A DNA stretch of 64,000 nucleotides from Laetiporus sulphureus 93-53 (Eukaryota > Basidiomycota > Agaricomycetes > Polyporales > Laetiporaceae), in NCBI RefSeq assembly GCF_001632365.1, contig NW_024468538.1:1-64000 (forward strand), read 5' to 3'. Shown one piece after another: positions 12,101-24,031 of this stretch (its first letter is position 1; every line of letters starts with the position of its first letter). The notes under the pieces were generated by a model. It saw only the letters and a program-made list of their open reading frames with translations. It was not told the origin of the DNA and did not search any database. The position numbers and the translations under genes are program-made.

Positions 12101-13643
12101 GCAGTCTTGCCTGCCCCATGCAGCTCAGGGAACAGACTGCCTACCGTAACATGCGTCGAAGGCAGGTTCTCCGGGAGGAACGTATCGTATGGAATGGGCG
12201 GGACAAAGTGACTTGTTTGCGTCTCTTTGCCGCCGCCGGGGTTCGTTGAAGATGCGAACGAGCCTGAGAGCGGCGGTGGCATTAACACCGGTGTCGGCTC
12301 GAGCTTTACCCTCACAGTGCTGAAAGAGCCCGATGAACCCGTAAAAGGGTCGGGATGGGTGAGGTCTTCTAACTCGCCGATCCAGATGCTCGAAACGTCC
12401 TCCACGTTGACGATTACCGAGCTTCCTGTTGTGCCGACGGCAAGCAAGGCACGATCGGTGGTTGCATGACCAACTACACTGCCTTGGCTGACACTGCCAG
12501 ATGCCTGCATGCCAGCACCTAGACTCGCTGAACTCGATAGCGGAACTCCTGACGAGGAAGAGGCGAAGATTCCTTTAAGAGACGGGAGATTGGAGAGCAC
12601 GGAGGACACTGTGGCAGAGGGATTTGCTTCATGTATTTTTGCGATGACGCTCTCGAGCTGGAGGACGCGGTTGTGTAGTGACTGGACGTCGATCTTTTCT
12701 GCAGCCGCTTGAGAGTAGACGCACCGTTGTACGGTATCGCGCTTTATACAAGAACTACATGGTGTTCGTCGGTCGCATTTGAGTTTCAGGCGTTTGCACT
12801 GGGAGAACAAGGACACCGTTAGGTTAGCAGTTCAAAGACAATACTGAAGGTGAGAGAAAATGAAATAATTCGACGAACGGTTCAGACTCGCGTTTCTGGG
12901 TATAGCGATAGGCAGGTAGACAAGTGGGTGTATGCAGGACGTATCAGCGAGTCACATCTTCGACTCAAAACCACCAATGCAGCCAAACTAAGGAGCGGAT
13001 GATACAAAGACCTTCGCGGTGAATTGCTCATGCTACGACAAGCGGAAGTCGACGTTGAGATTGTTAGTCAAGCATATAATCGATGGCTCATACCATAATG
13101 CTCCTGGTCAAATCGACAATGCACATGCCGGGGAAAGCATGAATAAAGCAATTGCAGATATCGAGAGCGCTGGTGTGTCACCACAGCAACGATGGACGGA
13201 CAGGCAGCAGTGTCCGCTCAGCAAAATAATTACCGGCCCCTTCGTAACGTCGCCGTAAATGAAAGAAGCACGCTCACGCACAACACGCTCCTGCGCACAC
13301 GCGCGGCTGGCACTCAAAGTCAAAGCCACGTCGAGCAGCGACAACTCACCTCTGCGCACACCACGGTGATCCTAGAGCGTATATGTCTAAGGAAGAAACA
13401 ATGTCCAGATAATCAATACCGGCCGACGCAGCAAGGGTGCCGATTCACGCACGGCCCGTTGGACATCTTTGGCTGTGCCGACGGCTGGCGGTGAGTCTGC
13501 GAGATGGATTGGTCATGCATTGACTGCTGGTGCGTCTGGCCGGTCGCGCTGGACGACGACGCGGTCGGTTGGTAGGGTATCGAATGAGCTGGGGTATGCG
13601 CATGGAAGGTGTCACTGTTCTCGAGCGACGAAGTCATGTCCAT
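9104..13643 (-). CDS. Zn2Cys6 fungal transcription factor
   Basis: Six exons (13643-13453, 13386-13350, 12798-11410, 11292-11162, 11107-10934, 10853-9104) give 1,223 residues. The zinc cluster has Cys 74, 77, 84, 90, 93 and 102 (CX2CX6CX5CX2CX8C), the binuclear DNA-binding domain. It is rebuilt only by joining a 37-nt exon 2 to exon 3 across a 551-nt intron. A coiled-coil-like stretch (SLHNRVLQLESVIAKIHE) follows and may allow dimer formation. Near residues 570-590, RRRIWWDVFYYDLFISDCMG is the core of the fungal-specific transcription factor (Fungal_trans) domain. The C-terminal third is rich in Pro, Gln and Ser. Regulated genes are unknown. The long second intron is unusual; an extra exon inside it cannot be excluded. 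Confidence 0.88.
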
Positions 13644-16600
13644 GCTGGGCGTCGCAAACTTGTCACTCGTGCAGCAGCAAATCGAGTACGTTCAGCGCGC
13701 TGGGCGCGACGGGCGGGAGAGAGGAAGAAGGGAGGGAGGCGGAAGGAGGGATATGGAGGCGTCTGGAGAAATGGATAGCGCTAGCTAGTCGATTGCCCGG
13801 TCTGTATATGGACGCGGACCCCGGGCACGCCCGCACGCACATCCCTATTCGGGCGCCGGCCAAGAGCGAGGAGGCGCCCCTGGTTGTCTCGGCGAGCTGT
13901 CGGCAGAGATCCCTAAGCGATCACCTGATGCTCCCGCGAGCCCTCGTCCCTGTGCGGACTTGGTTTCTCTCTTCCCGATGTCCTCGACCCTCGGCGTGGA
14001 ATTTCGCGTTATATGGCGCGCTGCCAGCTGTCGAGGCCTTCTCTTCTGCATGCGTGTCTTGAAGTCTAAGTGGGTTCTAGCGCACTAGCGGATGGTTCCC
14101 ATGCTCCTGGGGCTCGATCGCATTCATGTGCGACATGCCGTACATACCGCGCGTGAGTGCACGCCGCTGATTTCATCTGCATTTCAGCGATATTGATCGT
14201 GCTTCATTTGCCCTCAAAAGTCTCCACCCGCGGTGTTCATCCTCGCCCAGCTGATGAGTCTGTTGTGCGCGAAGCACATCCCATCATCCACGGCCGCCAT
14301 GAGCGGGGCGGGCGATTATTTGCGTGTGTTGACGATTCTCCGTTAGGGCGAAACGATTAGACCGGCGCCTCGCACACCCTGAAGCTAGCTTGAAGGCCTG
14401 ACGGCCAGACTGTTCTGAACCTTATCCGTGTGCTCTGCGCATGGCCGCTATTGAGACACCACTGCGGGTTGAGCGATGTACCTAACGGACACGTAGGCTT
14501 GTCACTGCCACTAATACGTACGTAGCATGCAAATACCAAATGCGGCCACCTTGTTCGCCGTTCATGGTTCATCGATTGAGCGTTGAAGTGAATGCATTTA
14601 CCATCACATATGTGGCTGTGCACACTCATTTTCATCCCGCTCTCGTAGCGATGTTACCACTACAAGCTTCACTTATGTGAAAAATCATAGACAATATATA
14701 AAAATATGATGGTGAGCCTGCTATGCCATCACTACTCACAGTGAAGACCCCCGTTTCAGGGCTACGCTCGTGTTCACTTGTTCCCTCAACTAAGGGCTGC
14801 AGCAAAGATTCTGTGTGAAGCATAGTAAGTGTGAGGACTACCAATGCCGATGCTTATCGCACGAGACTGCGCTCTCTGGACAGCGTATACAACAAGTGGC
14901 TGCAAAGACAGTGATGCCGAAGCGGACTGTCAATATTTCAATTCCCGCACGGTGGCTGATGATCGCGTTGCTGTAGATCGCTCTCGGGTTGTTCAACTTT
15001 GCTTCACTTTCGCTCGCAAATTTTCACAGCGTTCATCAGATAGTAAGCTTTCTGATGGTCAAGTTTCAAAAGATTTTAGCGATGTGATGGTGAGCAGGGT
15101 GCCAAATACTGGTCAAGTTGCGTCAGACGGCCGGTGAGGGTACAATATTCATACAGCCTCGACACTAGCCAAGGCAAATAAACACCAAGATTTAGTCTCA
15201 TAAAGGATCACTGCTTGGCTTCGTGCAATTTTCTGCTTTCAATATCACAGAATCCCAGTATGATACCCTGATTTGCACGAACAAAGATGTACTAACCGCT
15301 GCACAGGTATTCTACAGAACTACAGACCATCGTATCTTTCGCCATAGCATATCAAGGACCGCTTCAGCTTGCATCTGATCTTGCAGTACGTGAAACATCA
15401 CGTTAACAACTTACATGGCGGGACTTAACAGTGGCGCTATGAGAAAAAATGACTGGTATTAGGCATGTCCTTCCCTCCCCCACTGAATCGCCGGTCAATC
15501 TCTCGCGACTGACCGGTCATTCTGTCGTACGTGTACTTGATAGCCGCGACTGTGGTTCTCGGCATTTAGCGCGATCCTGCGCGATATTGCGTACCCCGAT
15601 AAGCCAGCATGACCGGCTGAATGAATGTATAGCAACCATGTAAAGGGACCCCAGACCTACCGTGTTCGTGCATGGGATTTTTGTGTCCGTTTTTCTTACT
15701 CATCACACATAAGAGAACACATCAAGATGATATCCAGGCGCTGAGCTAGCTGAGCGCTGCATCCTGGTTCGTGGCACTGGTTTGAAGATGTGCAGGCTGC
15801 AGATGCTCCTTTGAACACGGATCTAAGTTTGATACTAACGGACCAGCCATAAGATTGACCGGTGCGACGACTGCCCCAGATGTTGATGCGCCTCAATGCA
15901 TGCTGCACATCATGAGATGATGATATGGCACGACTCAATTCTACACGCGGCTATTCCTGGCCGCCGGCTAACTAGTGCTGCGCCACCATACGTGGCAGCG
16001 GACCATCAACACGCATGGACACATCACCCTTAGCACAGCTCCCCCAACTTCAACTCCACAGGACCCGCGCTCGGGCAAGTACTCGGTGACTGCGCTGCGC
16101 GCACATCGCCCCTGCGAATTTCATTCCTTTCCATCACCCCTCTTCGTAAGACACCGGATGCCCGAAGGACTGTGGGGTCAGATGCCGGCAACATCTGTCA
16201 AGATGCTGTTCGCCGTATGGCGATGCGCACGCGCCCCGAGTCGGATTCAAATGGCCATCAGCTCCCTTGATCGTGCGCTTAGGAGGAATGGAGAGCATCG
16301 AGACCTCGTTGGGATGGAGAATGACGTTATGCTGCCAGTCAAGCGAGTGATTGCGGGAGCGGCCATGCTGAGGCACGAGCGCGTGCTCATGCACGCACAC
16401 GAACCAAGCCTGCTTGTGGACATGCATGCGGGTACTTCCGGCGTGCACACGTACGTACGTATCTCGACATCGCCATGGAACTTGGAAGCGGAGTCTTCCC
16501 TGCTATCCCTGGATAACCGAGCATGTGCGCGACAAACTCAGCAAAATTGAGACGTCCTCGTGGTGCTGCACGCTCCACAACACCTGCCGATCAGGATCAG

Positions 16601-18118
16601 GGCGCCGTAGAACGCTATCGCGATCCAGCAGCCTGCTGGCCCTGTTTGAATGCCGGGGAGGAGTAACAATTTGTGGCTGAGCAGTCTCAGCCGCCGCACA
16701 ACTTCTTCATGAAGATGATCTAAGGGTTTGAAATGATTTCTCCGATTGATATTGAATCCCGGCTGAACAGCACGATTCCGCCCGTGTCCTATAGTAGTAA
16801 CCATCGCAACAAGGACAGTAGAGTCTTTTCAACAAGGAGGAGAACATGAAACTCACCTTGTAAGAGCTGTCCAAATGCAATCACTTGACGAGAAAGGCTT
16901 GTATCGAAGTTTTATCCCAGCCCTAACACCATTTCCTGCTACGAAAAAGGTTTTTTTTCGTTGCAGTTCAAGCTTCTCTTTACGTCAATTGAATGGAAAG
17001 CTTCATTCTGCTCCCCGCGTAATGCCCGCCCTCCACGGGCGCCCCAGAGGTCTGCCATTCGACAGATATGCTGGATCCTGCCCACCGCTCCCGCCTCTTC
17101 TCCGGGCCGATGGACTGGTTCCAACACATGCCTTCCCATGTCAATCAAAATCTAGCGCAGGAAGTTGCCTGCGAAGTGTCCGGGCACCATATAGGCCACT
17201 CTAACGACGACTCAATAGACGTGCGGGCCCCCTAATTCTAGCTCGAGTCTGAGCTCACAGACACGTAATAGGAACCAATTGACTTCGCGACTTATCGCAA
17301 CAGACTCTATGTCTTGAACAAAAGCCGGTAAAAGGCACAGTGCTCCCGCATCAAGGAGCGCCTTGCGCAACTTAGCGTGGAACGCAGACAATCGTCCGCA
17401 CCGTACGAAGTACACCGGGCTGCAAATCTCCCGACAATAGGCCTATTGCAGATGGCCCGGCAAATGTTGACACCTCATGACAGTTGGACGACTCGACCAT
17501 CACTTCGCACGGCACTTAACAACAATATTGGCACGCCCACATCCGACCGCTGCGGGCAGATCGCCTCCACTCTTCGTGATGTCAACACTCATACTTACCA
17601 GGTAGGGATCCACACCTCCGTGTCGAGAGAACGTGCTGAGCCGCGGCCCGCGGCAGGACCCTCCCACCTGGGCACGCACGTCCCTGTGGGACGGTATGCA
17701 CCGGGAGCCTGTGAAACAGACGGACCCCTGGGCACGCGTCATGCGCCCATGAATAATAAGACGCCGAAGTCCAGGAGCATGGAGCTTGCTCTGGTTGGCG
17801 AAGGAGCCGAGGAGCCGCGGTAGTCAGGAGAAATGTTGAAATGCCCGGCGATGATGGGGACGCCCACTGCATGGTCGACGCCAAAGGGATCGCTGCAAAG
17901 GCGTCGGGCGCCTCGGGAGCGGTATGTCAGCAACTGTTGACGCGGTCACGACACCGTCTTCATCGCCAATACCGTGCACCGGCAAGTCAGTCAAGGGAAC
18001 TGTGAACGTGCGAGACCCGCAGATGCGCAGATCCATACTCTCAGTCTAGCTCCGTCAGGAGCTGCGTCTCATATGAATGGAAGTGCGAGAACATATGCCG
18101 TGTCCAATCCGCTTGCGT
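13644..18118. other. 4.5-kb stretch without a supported gene
   Basis: It lies between the start of the Zn2Cys6 gene and the end of the permease gene. Frames up to 191 residues occur (for example 15975-16550) but overlap others on both strands and show no domain, start context or splice pattern I trust. Part of it is probably the promoter and 5' UTR of the transcription factor. An AT-rich stretch lies around 14640-15450. I see no terminal repeats or transposase motifs. Confidence 0.4.
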
Positions 18119-20333
18119 TCATCTCGGGCTCCTTGCCCTTGCTCGTGCCTCCCACGTCTTCTCTGCCCACCTCGTGCACGTGTACACCAACACGCCGAAC
18201 AAGAAGCCGAGTAGCATTCCCACGTCGCCGGTTCCTGTGCGTGCGATGGGTCCCGTCCACCACTGCTTCTGCATGCAGAGCACGATGAACCCGACCGTTG
18301 CAGCAAAAGTGAACGACGAGGCATAGCTGCGAGGCAGATTCGGATGGTCGGGTTTGTTCCATGCCTCGAGGACGTCGTACGATGAATATCTGCTCTTACG
18401 GAAGACGAAATGTTCGGTGAGCACGATCGAGCAGAAGGGCGCGAGCCAGTAGCCGACGAAGGCTATCGAGATCGATAAGGGGGGGAAGCACTCCACGATT
18501 TCAAAGAGGCCAGACCCGACGTACCTAGAATATCCGAGAATATCGAATAGAAGCGGCTTGACCCCACAATGCCCACCGAGATCATTCTGCGCAGATCATT
18601 CGTTCGCGTATCGCGGCTTGTACGACAGACAAAATGCACTCACATCGCAGTAGACACAATAGCGAGTAACGGCCTTGGGATCCTTGCAAGCACTGGGGCC
18701 AGCGCCATGAAGCTGTTCAGCATAGCGTACATGGCAGGTGCGCACTGGCTCGGGGTCGTCAACGAGAGTAGTACGAGCAGGAACTTGCCGAACCCGCCCA
18801 TGGGGAGGAGCACAGCACCCAGGAGGCCGCCAATGTCGTTCCCATTCCCTAGGCCTGCTTTCCAGGCGGGCACGAAGTCGGCTCCGGCTGTCCAAACGGC
18901 TCCGAGCATCTGTACTGGCATCTGTGAATGCCATAGTTAGTATCAATGCACAATACGGAAGAATGTCGGCAGAGAACACGCACAGAAGATAGGAGGAGGC
19001 CGAGATATGAGTACATGAACACCCTCCATCTATATCCATGATCAGCATGAATTACCTCTCCACCAGCAACATATACTCACGCAGACGCATTACAATCATG
19101 ATATACGCCCTGATCAGCCATTAGTGGAGACCAGTTCGCAACGCTCGCAGCAACAGTTGCGCCGAACGTCATGATCTGTGAGGCAGTCGGGGGAGACGGC
19201 CCAGACAGCGGCGCGGCGATGAGGTGCTTCCCGCTGACACCAAGCATCACGACGAACGCGACGACGTTCGGGAACCAGACAAACATCTCGTACCTGGTTG
19301 GGCCAACTTAGCATTTGAGGCCACGGGGAGAACTGAGGCTTACCAATGCAGCACCTTATAGCCGCTAAAGACGACCTGAACAATCATATAAACGATGTTT
19401 TTGGCAGTACAGCTCTGAGTAATCGGTAAAACTGACCATCAAAGTGACGATACCAATGATCACGATCCCGAGCGATGCATTCAAATGTGTGGAGATCGCG
19501 CCTAGAGTCTGGCCGCCGACGATTGTGTTGAGGACGAGGTATCCCTGGATATCCACGACGACGAGGATGCTCGGGATCAGTGCGCCGTAGTACCTAAACC
19601 AGTATCAGGCAGGTCTGTTCGCGACGTTATTCTCCGAATGGGACTCACCCCCACGAGAACCGGGCAGCGACCATCCCACGGGTGCCGAGCTTTGGGCCAA
19701 AGACAGCACTGCAGAAAATATAAAATTATACGTATTGATGCCTTGATTTGCTTCAACTTACAAGAATGCTGGGATCGCACACACGCTACAGCCAAGTATC
19801 AGCACAGACACACGGAAGGCGGCAACATGTTCCCTCACACTACATCAACGACCAGAATAACGAGCAGTGAATCCCGGATTCCCAAACCGTAATATGCGGG
19901 TCCCGCAGTGCCAGTGGTCATCCTGCATGTTTCCACGAACCTGTTGTCAGTATCGGTATAACAACATCAAACCAGTGGGAGCAAACGTCAGGATATTCAG
20001 GTTTGCCGAGAACCAGACGAAGAACATCTGGTAGAGTCGTCGGTCTGTTCTCTGTTCCGGCGGCACCGGCTGGATCCTGCCATGGAGCCCAATAATCTGG
20101 GGTTAGCAACCGATGGAGGACCCGATCATTGACACGAACCCATTCGTCTCAAGCCCCCATCGCTTCATCTTCCTGGTAACCTTCTGCAGCAGCCCGGCCT
20201 TACCGCCAGGGGCCAACCCATCCTCGGCTGTCCTGCTCCCTGCCTCCAAAACCAACTCGGTCTCCTCCTTCTCTAGCTCGATCTCCTTCACTCCGGTCGA
20301 CCGCCCAAGTGCTTGCACGCTGTCGACTGACAT
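18119..20333 (-). CDS. FCY2: NCS1 purine-cytosine permease (Fcy2/Fcy21 type)
   Basis: Eleven exons (20333-20140, 20076-19987, 19922-19839, 19785-19762, 19708-19649, 19593-19437, 19375-19344, 19293-19081, 19029-18984, 18921-18644, 18524-18119) give 527 residues, the usual size for this family. After an acidic cytosolic N-terminus come RWGLETNGIQPVPPEQRTD and FFVWFSANLNILT, the signature start of fungal Fcy permeases. Later come GLGIRDSLLVI, AVFGPKLGTRG and, near the end, IAFVGYWLAPF with LTEHFVFRK. About 12 membrane segments are expected. The protein imports cytosine, adenine, guanine or hypoxanthine with protons at the plasma membrane; exact substrates cannot be told. The 24-nt and 32-nt exons fit only when all splice phases are kept. 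Splice sites between 18643 and 18525 are the least certain. Confidence 0.93.
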
Positions 20334-21248
20334 AGTCTAGTCACTGACCTAGCCTTGCCCCAAGAGTGAAGGACGATCCACGCCTGCACCTCACACCCTC
20401 TATCAGAGTGCCTCGAGCAAACCTTGATATCGAGAAGCACCGTGGGTGTCATACCATTAGCAATCGCGACACCAGCTGTTCCATTGGCGTTGGCTGCAAG
20501 AGGATCACGCGGGAAGGTGGCTAGGGAAGGGGACTAGGGAAGCGCTGTCATGGGTATTGGGAAGAAGCCTTGTGGGTTGCTTCTGGTCTCACGTACACGC
20601 CAAGGAGGAATCGCGGGACACCGACACTCGAACGTTGGTCCGGACTAGGATAACAAAGCGTCAACTCGAAGCACTCTAAGGAGTGCGAGCCACTGGACCT
20701 CCACGAGATTGACGTCAGGAGCAAGTACATGTATTAAAGATCAGTGCGAACGATCCTCGTTCGCAATATGGTAAAGCCGAGCTCGTCGATGCCAGAACAA
20801 GACAAAGCTCATAAATCTGATCAGTAAATAGCTCGATCGCTAGTATTTCGGATGTATACAATCACTCACCAAACTATGCGAAGTAGATGAATATGAAATT
20901 TGATAAAACTGGGGAGTGCAATGCGATTGATTTCTATTGGACTTCTAGTGTCTGTTCCACAAGTCATTCCGAGGTCCAGCCGACAAATCGATGCAGGGAA
21001 TTCTGCGTTCACATAAGAACTGGCTAAGAATAGAGCAGGGCGACCGTATGAAGATGACGTTGGCCGCGTCGTCGCGACCATTTGACAGATCGGTCACGCA
21101 CGTTGCTTGATTGACTTGTGTTTCCGTCGATGAACAGTTCACATCAGGAGCTGATTATCTATCAATCACCGCTTCAGAGATATCAAGGAGCTGAGATATT
21201 CCACGAGACACCAGAAATACAGAAGTCCGAGGCGATGAGACAACGCGA
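20334..21248. other. Intergenic region between permease start and SEC11 end (915 bp)
   Basis: No gene is seen. It should carry the permease promoter (right of 20333) and the SEC11 3' UTR. Confidence 0.45.
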
Positions 21249-22128
21249 CTACTCGCGCTGTACGAGCGCTAGTAGCCCTAGTCCTCCGAGGAGAGCATAC
21301 TTCAGCTGTGGAAAGTCATTCTGCAATGGGGAACAGTCAATAGGAAACAGGATGTATGAAGGGACTAGAAGACTTTTGCACACACCATAGCGATGGTAAC
21401 ATAGCCAACGTATGGGAGGAAGCTTTCGGAACAGTCAGCAGATAGAGGAATGAAGCAAACGAGTAGAACAACGCACCCCCGGACCTTCCCCACAATATGT
21501 CTCCGGTCGAGCCACTCCAGACCTTGATACAGCTCGAGGTCGTCAATGGCGTTGTTGTCACCTTTCGTCAAGAGCAGCTGGTTTTGAGCGAGAGGGCTTG
21601 CTGCAACGTACCTTGACATGTACTCAGCGCGCGCATATACGACCTATCATCTACGCACGCACCCTGCTTTCGCCGATACAACATCGTGTGTCTCCAGTAC
21701 GCGATGCACGATGGGGATATCCGCCCCCGGAATCTTGTACACAGTGATGTCTCCCGTCTTGTATCTTTCATCAGGAGGGTTCGTCAAGAACAACAGATCC
21801 CCGCGGTAGAACGCGGGCTCCATAGATCCACTGCGTTAAAGAAACTCTCAGTCTGCGCGTTCTGAGCTCCCACCGTCGTGTTGGGGTAGATGGCGCCAAA
21901 AACGTACCTGAGCACGACGACGATGGGTGACTCCGTGTTGGTAAAGAGACCAAGTCCCTTCCACATCATGAACCCTGTCGCGAGCACTGACATGAAATTG
22001 AGGACCTGGAGCAACACCTTACAAGCAAGAGCCCTTCAGATAGTTCCCCAACCAGAGTGTTCGGAGAGACCGTTACTGACATGACGAAAGCCCAACCTCC
22101 TCAGCGTCTTGAGCTCATCGGAGAACAT
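21249..22128 (-). CDS. SEC11: Signal peptidase complex catalytic subunit Sec11
   Basis: Six exons (22128-22081, 22017-21908, 21830-21663, 21611-21477, 21422-21386, 21320-21249) give 189 residues. The first residues ([11 protein letters not shown]) and the membrane segment ([19 protein letters not shown]) match the family. SGSMEP holds the catalytic Ser (residue 55), IVHRV the catalytic His (residue 95), and LTKGDNN the conserved Asp region. The protein ends with a second hydrophobic stretch and VQRE. It removes signal peptides from proteins entering the ER lumen and is essential in yeast. All five introns (51-77 nt) keep phase. The region between the His motif and TKGDNN is slightly longer than in yeast. 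Confidence 0.96.
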
Positions 22129-22669
22129 GTCAAAAGCGAAGAAATGGAGGAAAATGAGCCTCAATCGTCTGCTGAGAAGGGAGGGACGAATTGGAGGCTA
22201 TCAGAGGATGCGGCGTTGGGGAAACAGTGTAGTGAACACGTGGCGATCTCATCTCGAGGATGTCACCATCAATGGATTCGTCGTCTCAGTAAATGATCGA
22301 GATATGTCGGCTACGGGCTACATGCTGACTATGAGGGAAAAAGACGGGCCACCGTCCTCCTAAACTTATATGTGTACATTGTGTATTCGATCATCCCACA
22401 GGCTGAAGCTGAAGCTTCAGGCATCCTAATCTATATGCGTGCTATTCAAGTCATACATTCATAGCCGTAGAAATCGTACATAATCTGACGCTTCGATCGT
22501 GACAGAAAAAATAAGTTAAGACACACAAAGACTGACGACCTGAGAGGCGAGACCTTAAGAGATGAGAAACAAGATATGTAGATACCGACTCACAATCCAC
22601 CAATGAACAGGATGAGAGCTTCATACCAAACAATCCCCCCAGAACGAGGAGAAGGGCATTCCAGCCACA
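22129..22669. other. SEC11 upstream region (541 bp)
   Basis: It holds the SEC11 promoter and the end of the bHLH transcript. No extra gene is seen, though a frame overlapping the bHLH C-terminus runs on to about 22590. Confidence 0.4.
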
Positions 22670-24031
22670 TCACCTCCTCCTCAAGCCAAGCAATGAACTC
22701 GGCGTCTCGGCCAGCAAAGGCACGGGCAAGATCGGCCTCGTCGTCGCCCAACTCGGGCTCGTTGAAGATCTCGCTGACAGCTCTGCCCCCTTCGATACCG
22801 AGGATGTCGGAACTAACCCCGTAGGCGACGTGCTCATCTGCAGCAGCAACGACGCTGCAGACTCGTCTTCGGGCGTCCAACCTGAAGAGCGGGAGGACGA
22901 GACACTTGCGCGGCGTTCTCGCGCATCCGATGCATCCTCCAGTGGCGAAGTGATGCTGCTGATAGGGATAGCAATGCGCGACGGTGCGGATGGAAAGATG
23001 GGGTGCGCTGGTTCCGGGAGGACGAGAGGAGGGACGTTGGCCACAGGGGTAATCGTAGACGGGCGGAGATTGTCCGACGGAGGCGGTGAGGGGAGCTGAA
23101 TGTTGGGGGATGTGGTGGCGGATGCCGGAGGCTTGGACAGAATAGCGATGCAGCTCGGGTCGACGTACGGGTATGGGAGCCAGGAGGCGATGGAAGGGAG
23201 ACGAGGAGGCGGAGAAGACGCAGAAGACGCGGCAGGCAGCATAGGCGAGGTCATCGTCAACTCGACATCCTCGCCGTCGCCCTTCTCGTCATCTCCGGCG
23301 TACGTGTCCTCGTCATCTGTAAACTTGTCGTCGTTGTGATCGCCTGTATCTGCACCTTCTTCTTCATCCTCCGCAGGTCTCTTGCGCTTCATGCCCGCGG
23401 ACGATGACGACGGCGGAGCCTCATTGGAGCACTTCGGGTAACAGCCGGACTCTAGCACCTTGACCCGCTCGATGAGCTCCTGCATATACGTCACCGTCTT
23501 CACGAGCACATCAAGCTTGAACTCCTTCTCTTCCGGTCTGGCCTTCCTCGGACGCTTCCCGTCCTCCTTCCCGCCTTCCTTTTCTTCCACACCTTCCACC
23601 TGGTTCTCCTTGCCTTCCTGTCTCTCGGCTTCGTTGACCAACATACTAAGCGTCGACAGAGCATCATTGATCTTCGTTCGACGCGCCTTCTCGATACGCG
23701 AATGGTTCAGCTTGCGAAGTGACTCTCGTACCGAACGAGAGAGCACTCCCGGTTTGCGGCCCCGGCGCCGAGGACCCGATGGTCTTACGTCTGGCTCGTA
23801 ATCGTCTTCCTCCTCAGCGTCCGATCCAGACATCTCGGCCTGTGGTGAGCTGATTTCTTCAGCGTGAGCCTTGGGGAGGATAGGGGGCCGCGACCGACGG
23901 CTGCTGGTGGACTGCTTATCGGACGCCGTCACGTCCGCAACGCCCATCGCATTAGCCCGCTGACGCTTCGCGCGCCGAGGCGGGTTGCAGCTGCCTGCAT
24001 ATGAGGGTGTGTTTGACTTGCTGTTCGTCAT
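22670..24031 (-). CDS. bHLH transcription factor with long loop
   Basis: A single open frame starts at the only ATG that fits (24031) and gives 453 residues. The basic region and helix 1 (NHSRIEKARRTKINDALSTL) carry the His, Glu and Arg-Arg positions that read an E-box. Helix 2 (KLDVLVKTVTYMQELIERV) comes about 50 residues later, after a loop rich in Glu, Lys and Gly, much longer than in most bHLH proteins. An acidic, Ser-rich stretch and a Pro/Ser-rich tail ending SSLLGLRRR follow. It should bind DNA as a dimer in the nucleus; the targets are not known. A second open frame overlaps the last 200 bases, so an alternative C-terminus by splicing cannot be ruled out. Confidence 0.85.
   Translation of the reverse strand: MTNSKSNTPSYAGSCNPPRRAKRQRANAMGVADVTASDKQSTSSRRSRPPILPKAHAEEISSPQAEMSGSDAEEEDDYEPDVRPSGPRRRGRKPGVLSRSVRESLRKLNHSRIEKARRTKINDALSTLSMLVNEAERQEGKENQVEGVEEKEGGKEDGKRPRKARPEEKEFKLDVLVKTVTYMQELIERVKVLESGCYPKCSNEAPPSSSSAGMKRKRPAEDEEEGADTGDHNDDKFTDDEDTYAGDDEKGDGEDVELTMTSPMLPAASSASSPPPRLPSIASWLPYPYVDPSCIAILSKPPASATTSPNIQLPSPPPSDNLRPSTITPVANVPPLVLPEPAHPIFPSAPSRIAIPISSITSPLEDASDARERRASVSSSRSSGWTPEDESAASLLLQMSTSPTGLVPTSSVSKGAELSARSSTSPSWATTRPILPVPLLAETPSSLLGLRRR

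Noticed and set aside
13469..14062. 197-residue open frame on the plus strand
   Set aside because: Lies antisense to exon 1 and the upstream part of the Zn2Cys6 gene; composition is Arg/Ser/Cys-rich with no motif.
15975..16550. 191-residue open frame on the plus strand
   Set aside because: No domain, no splice partners, and an equally open frame on the other strand.
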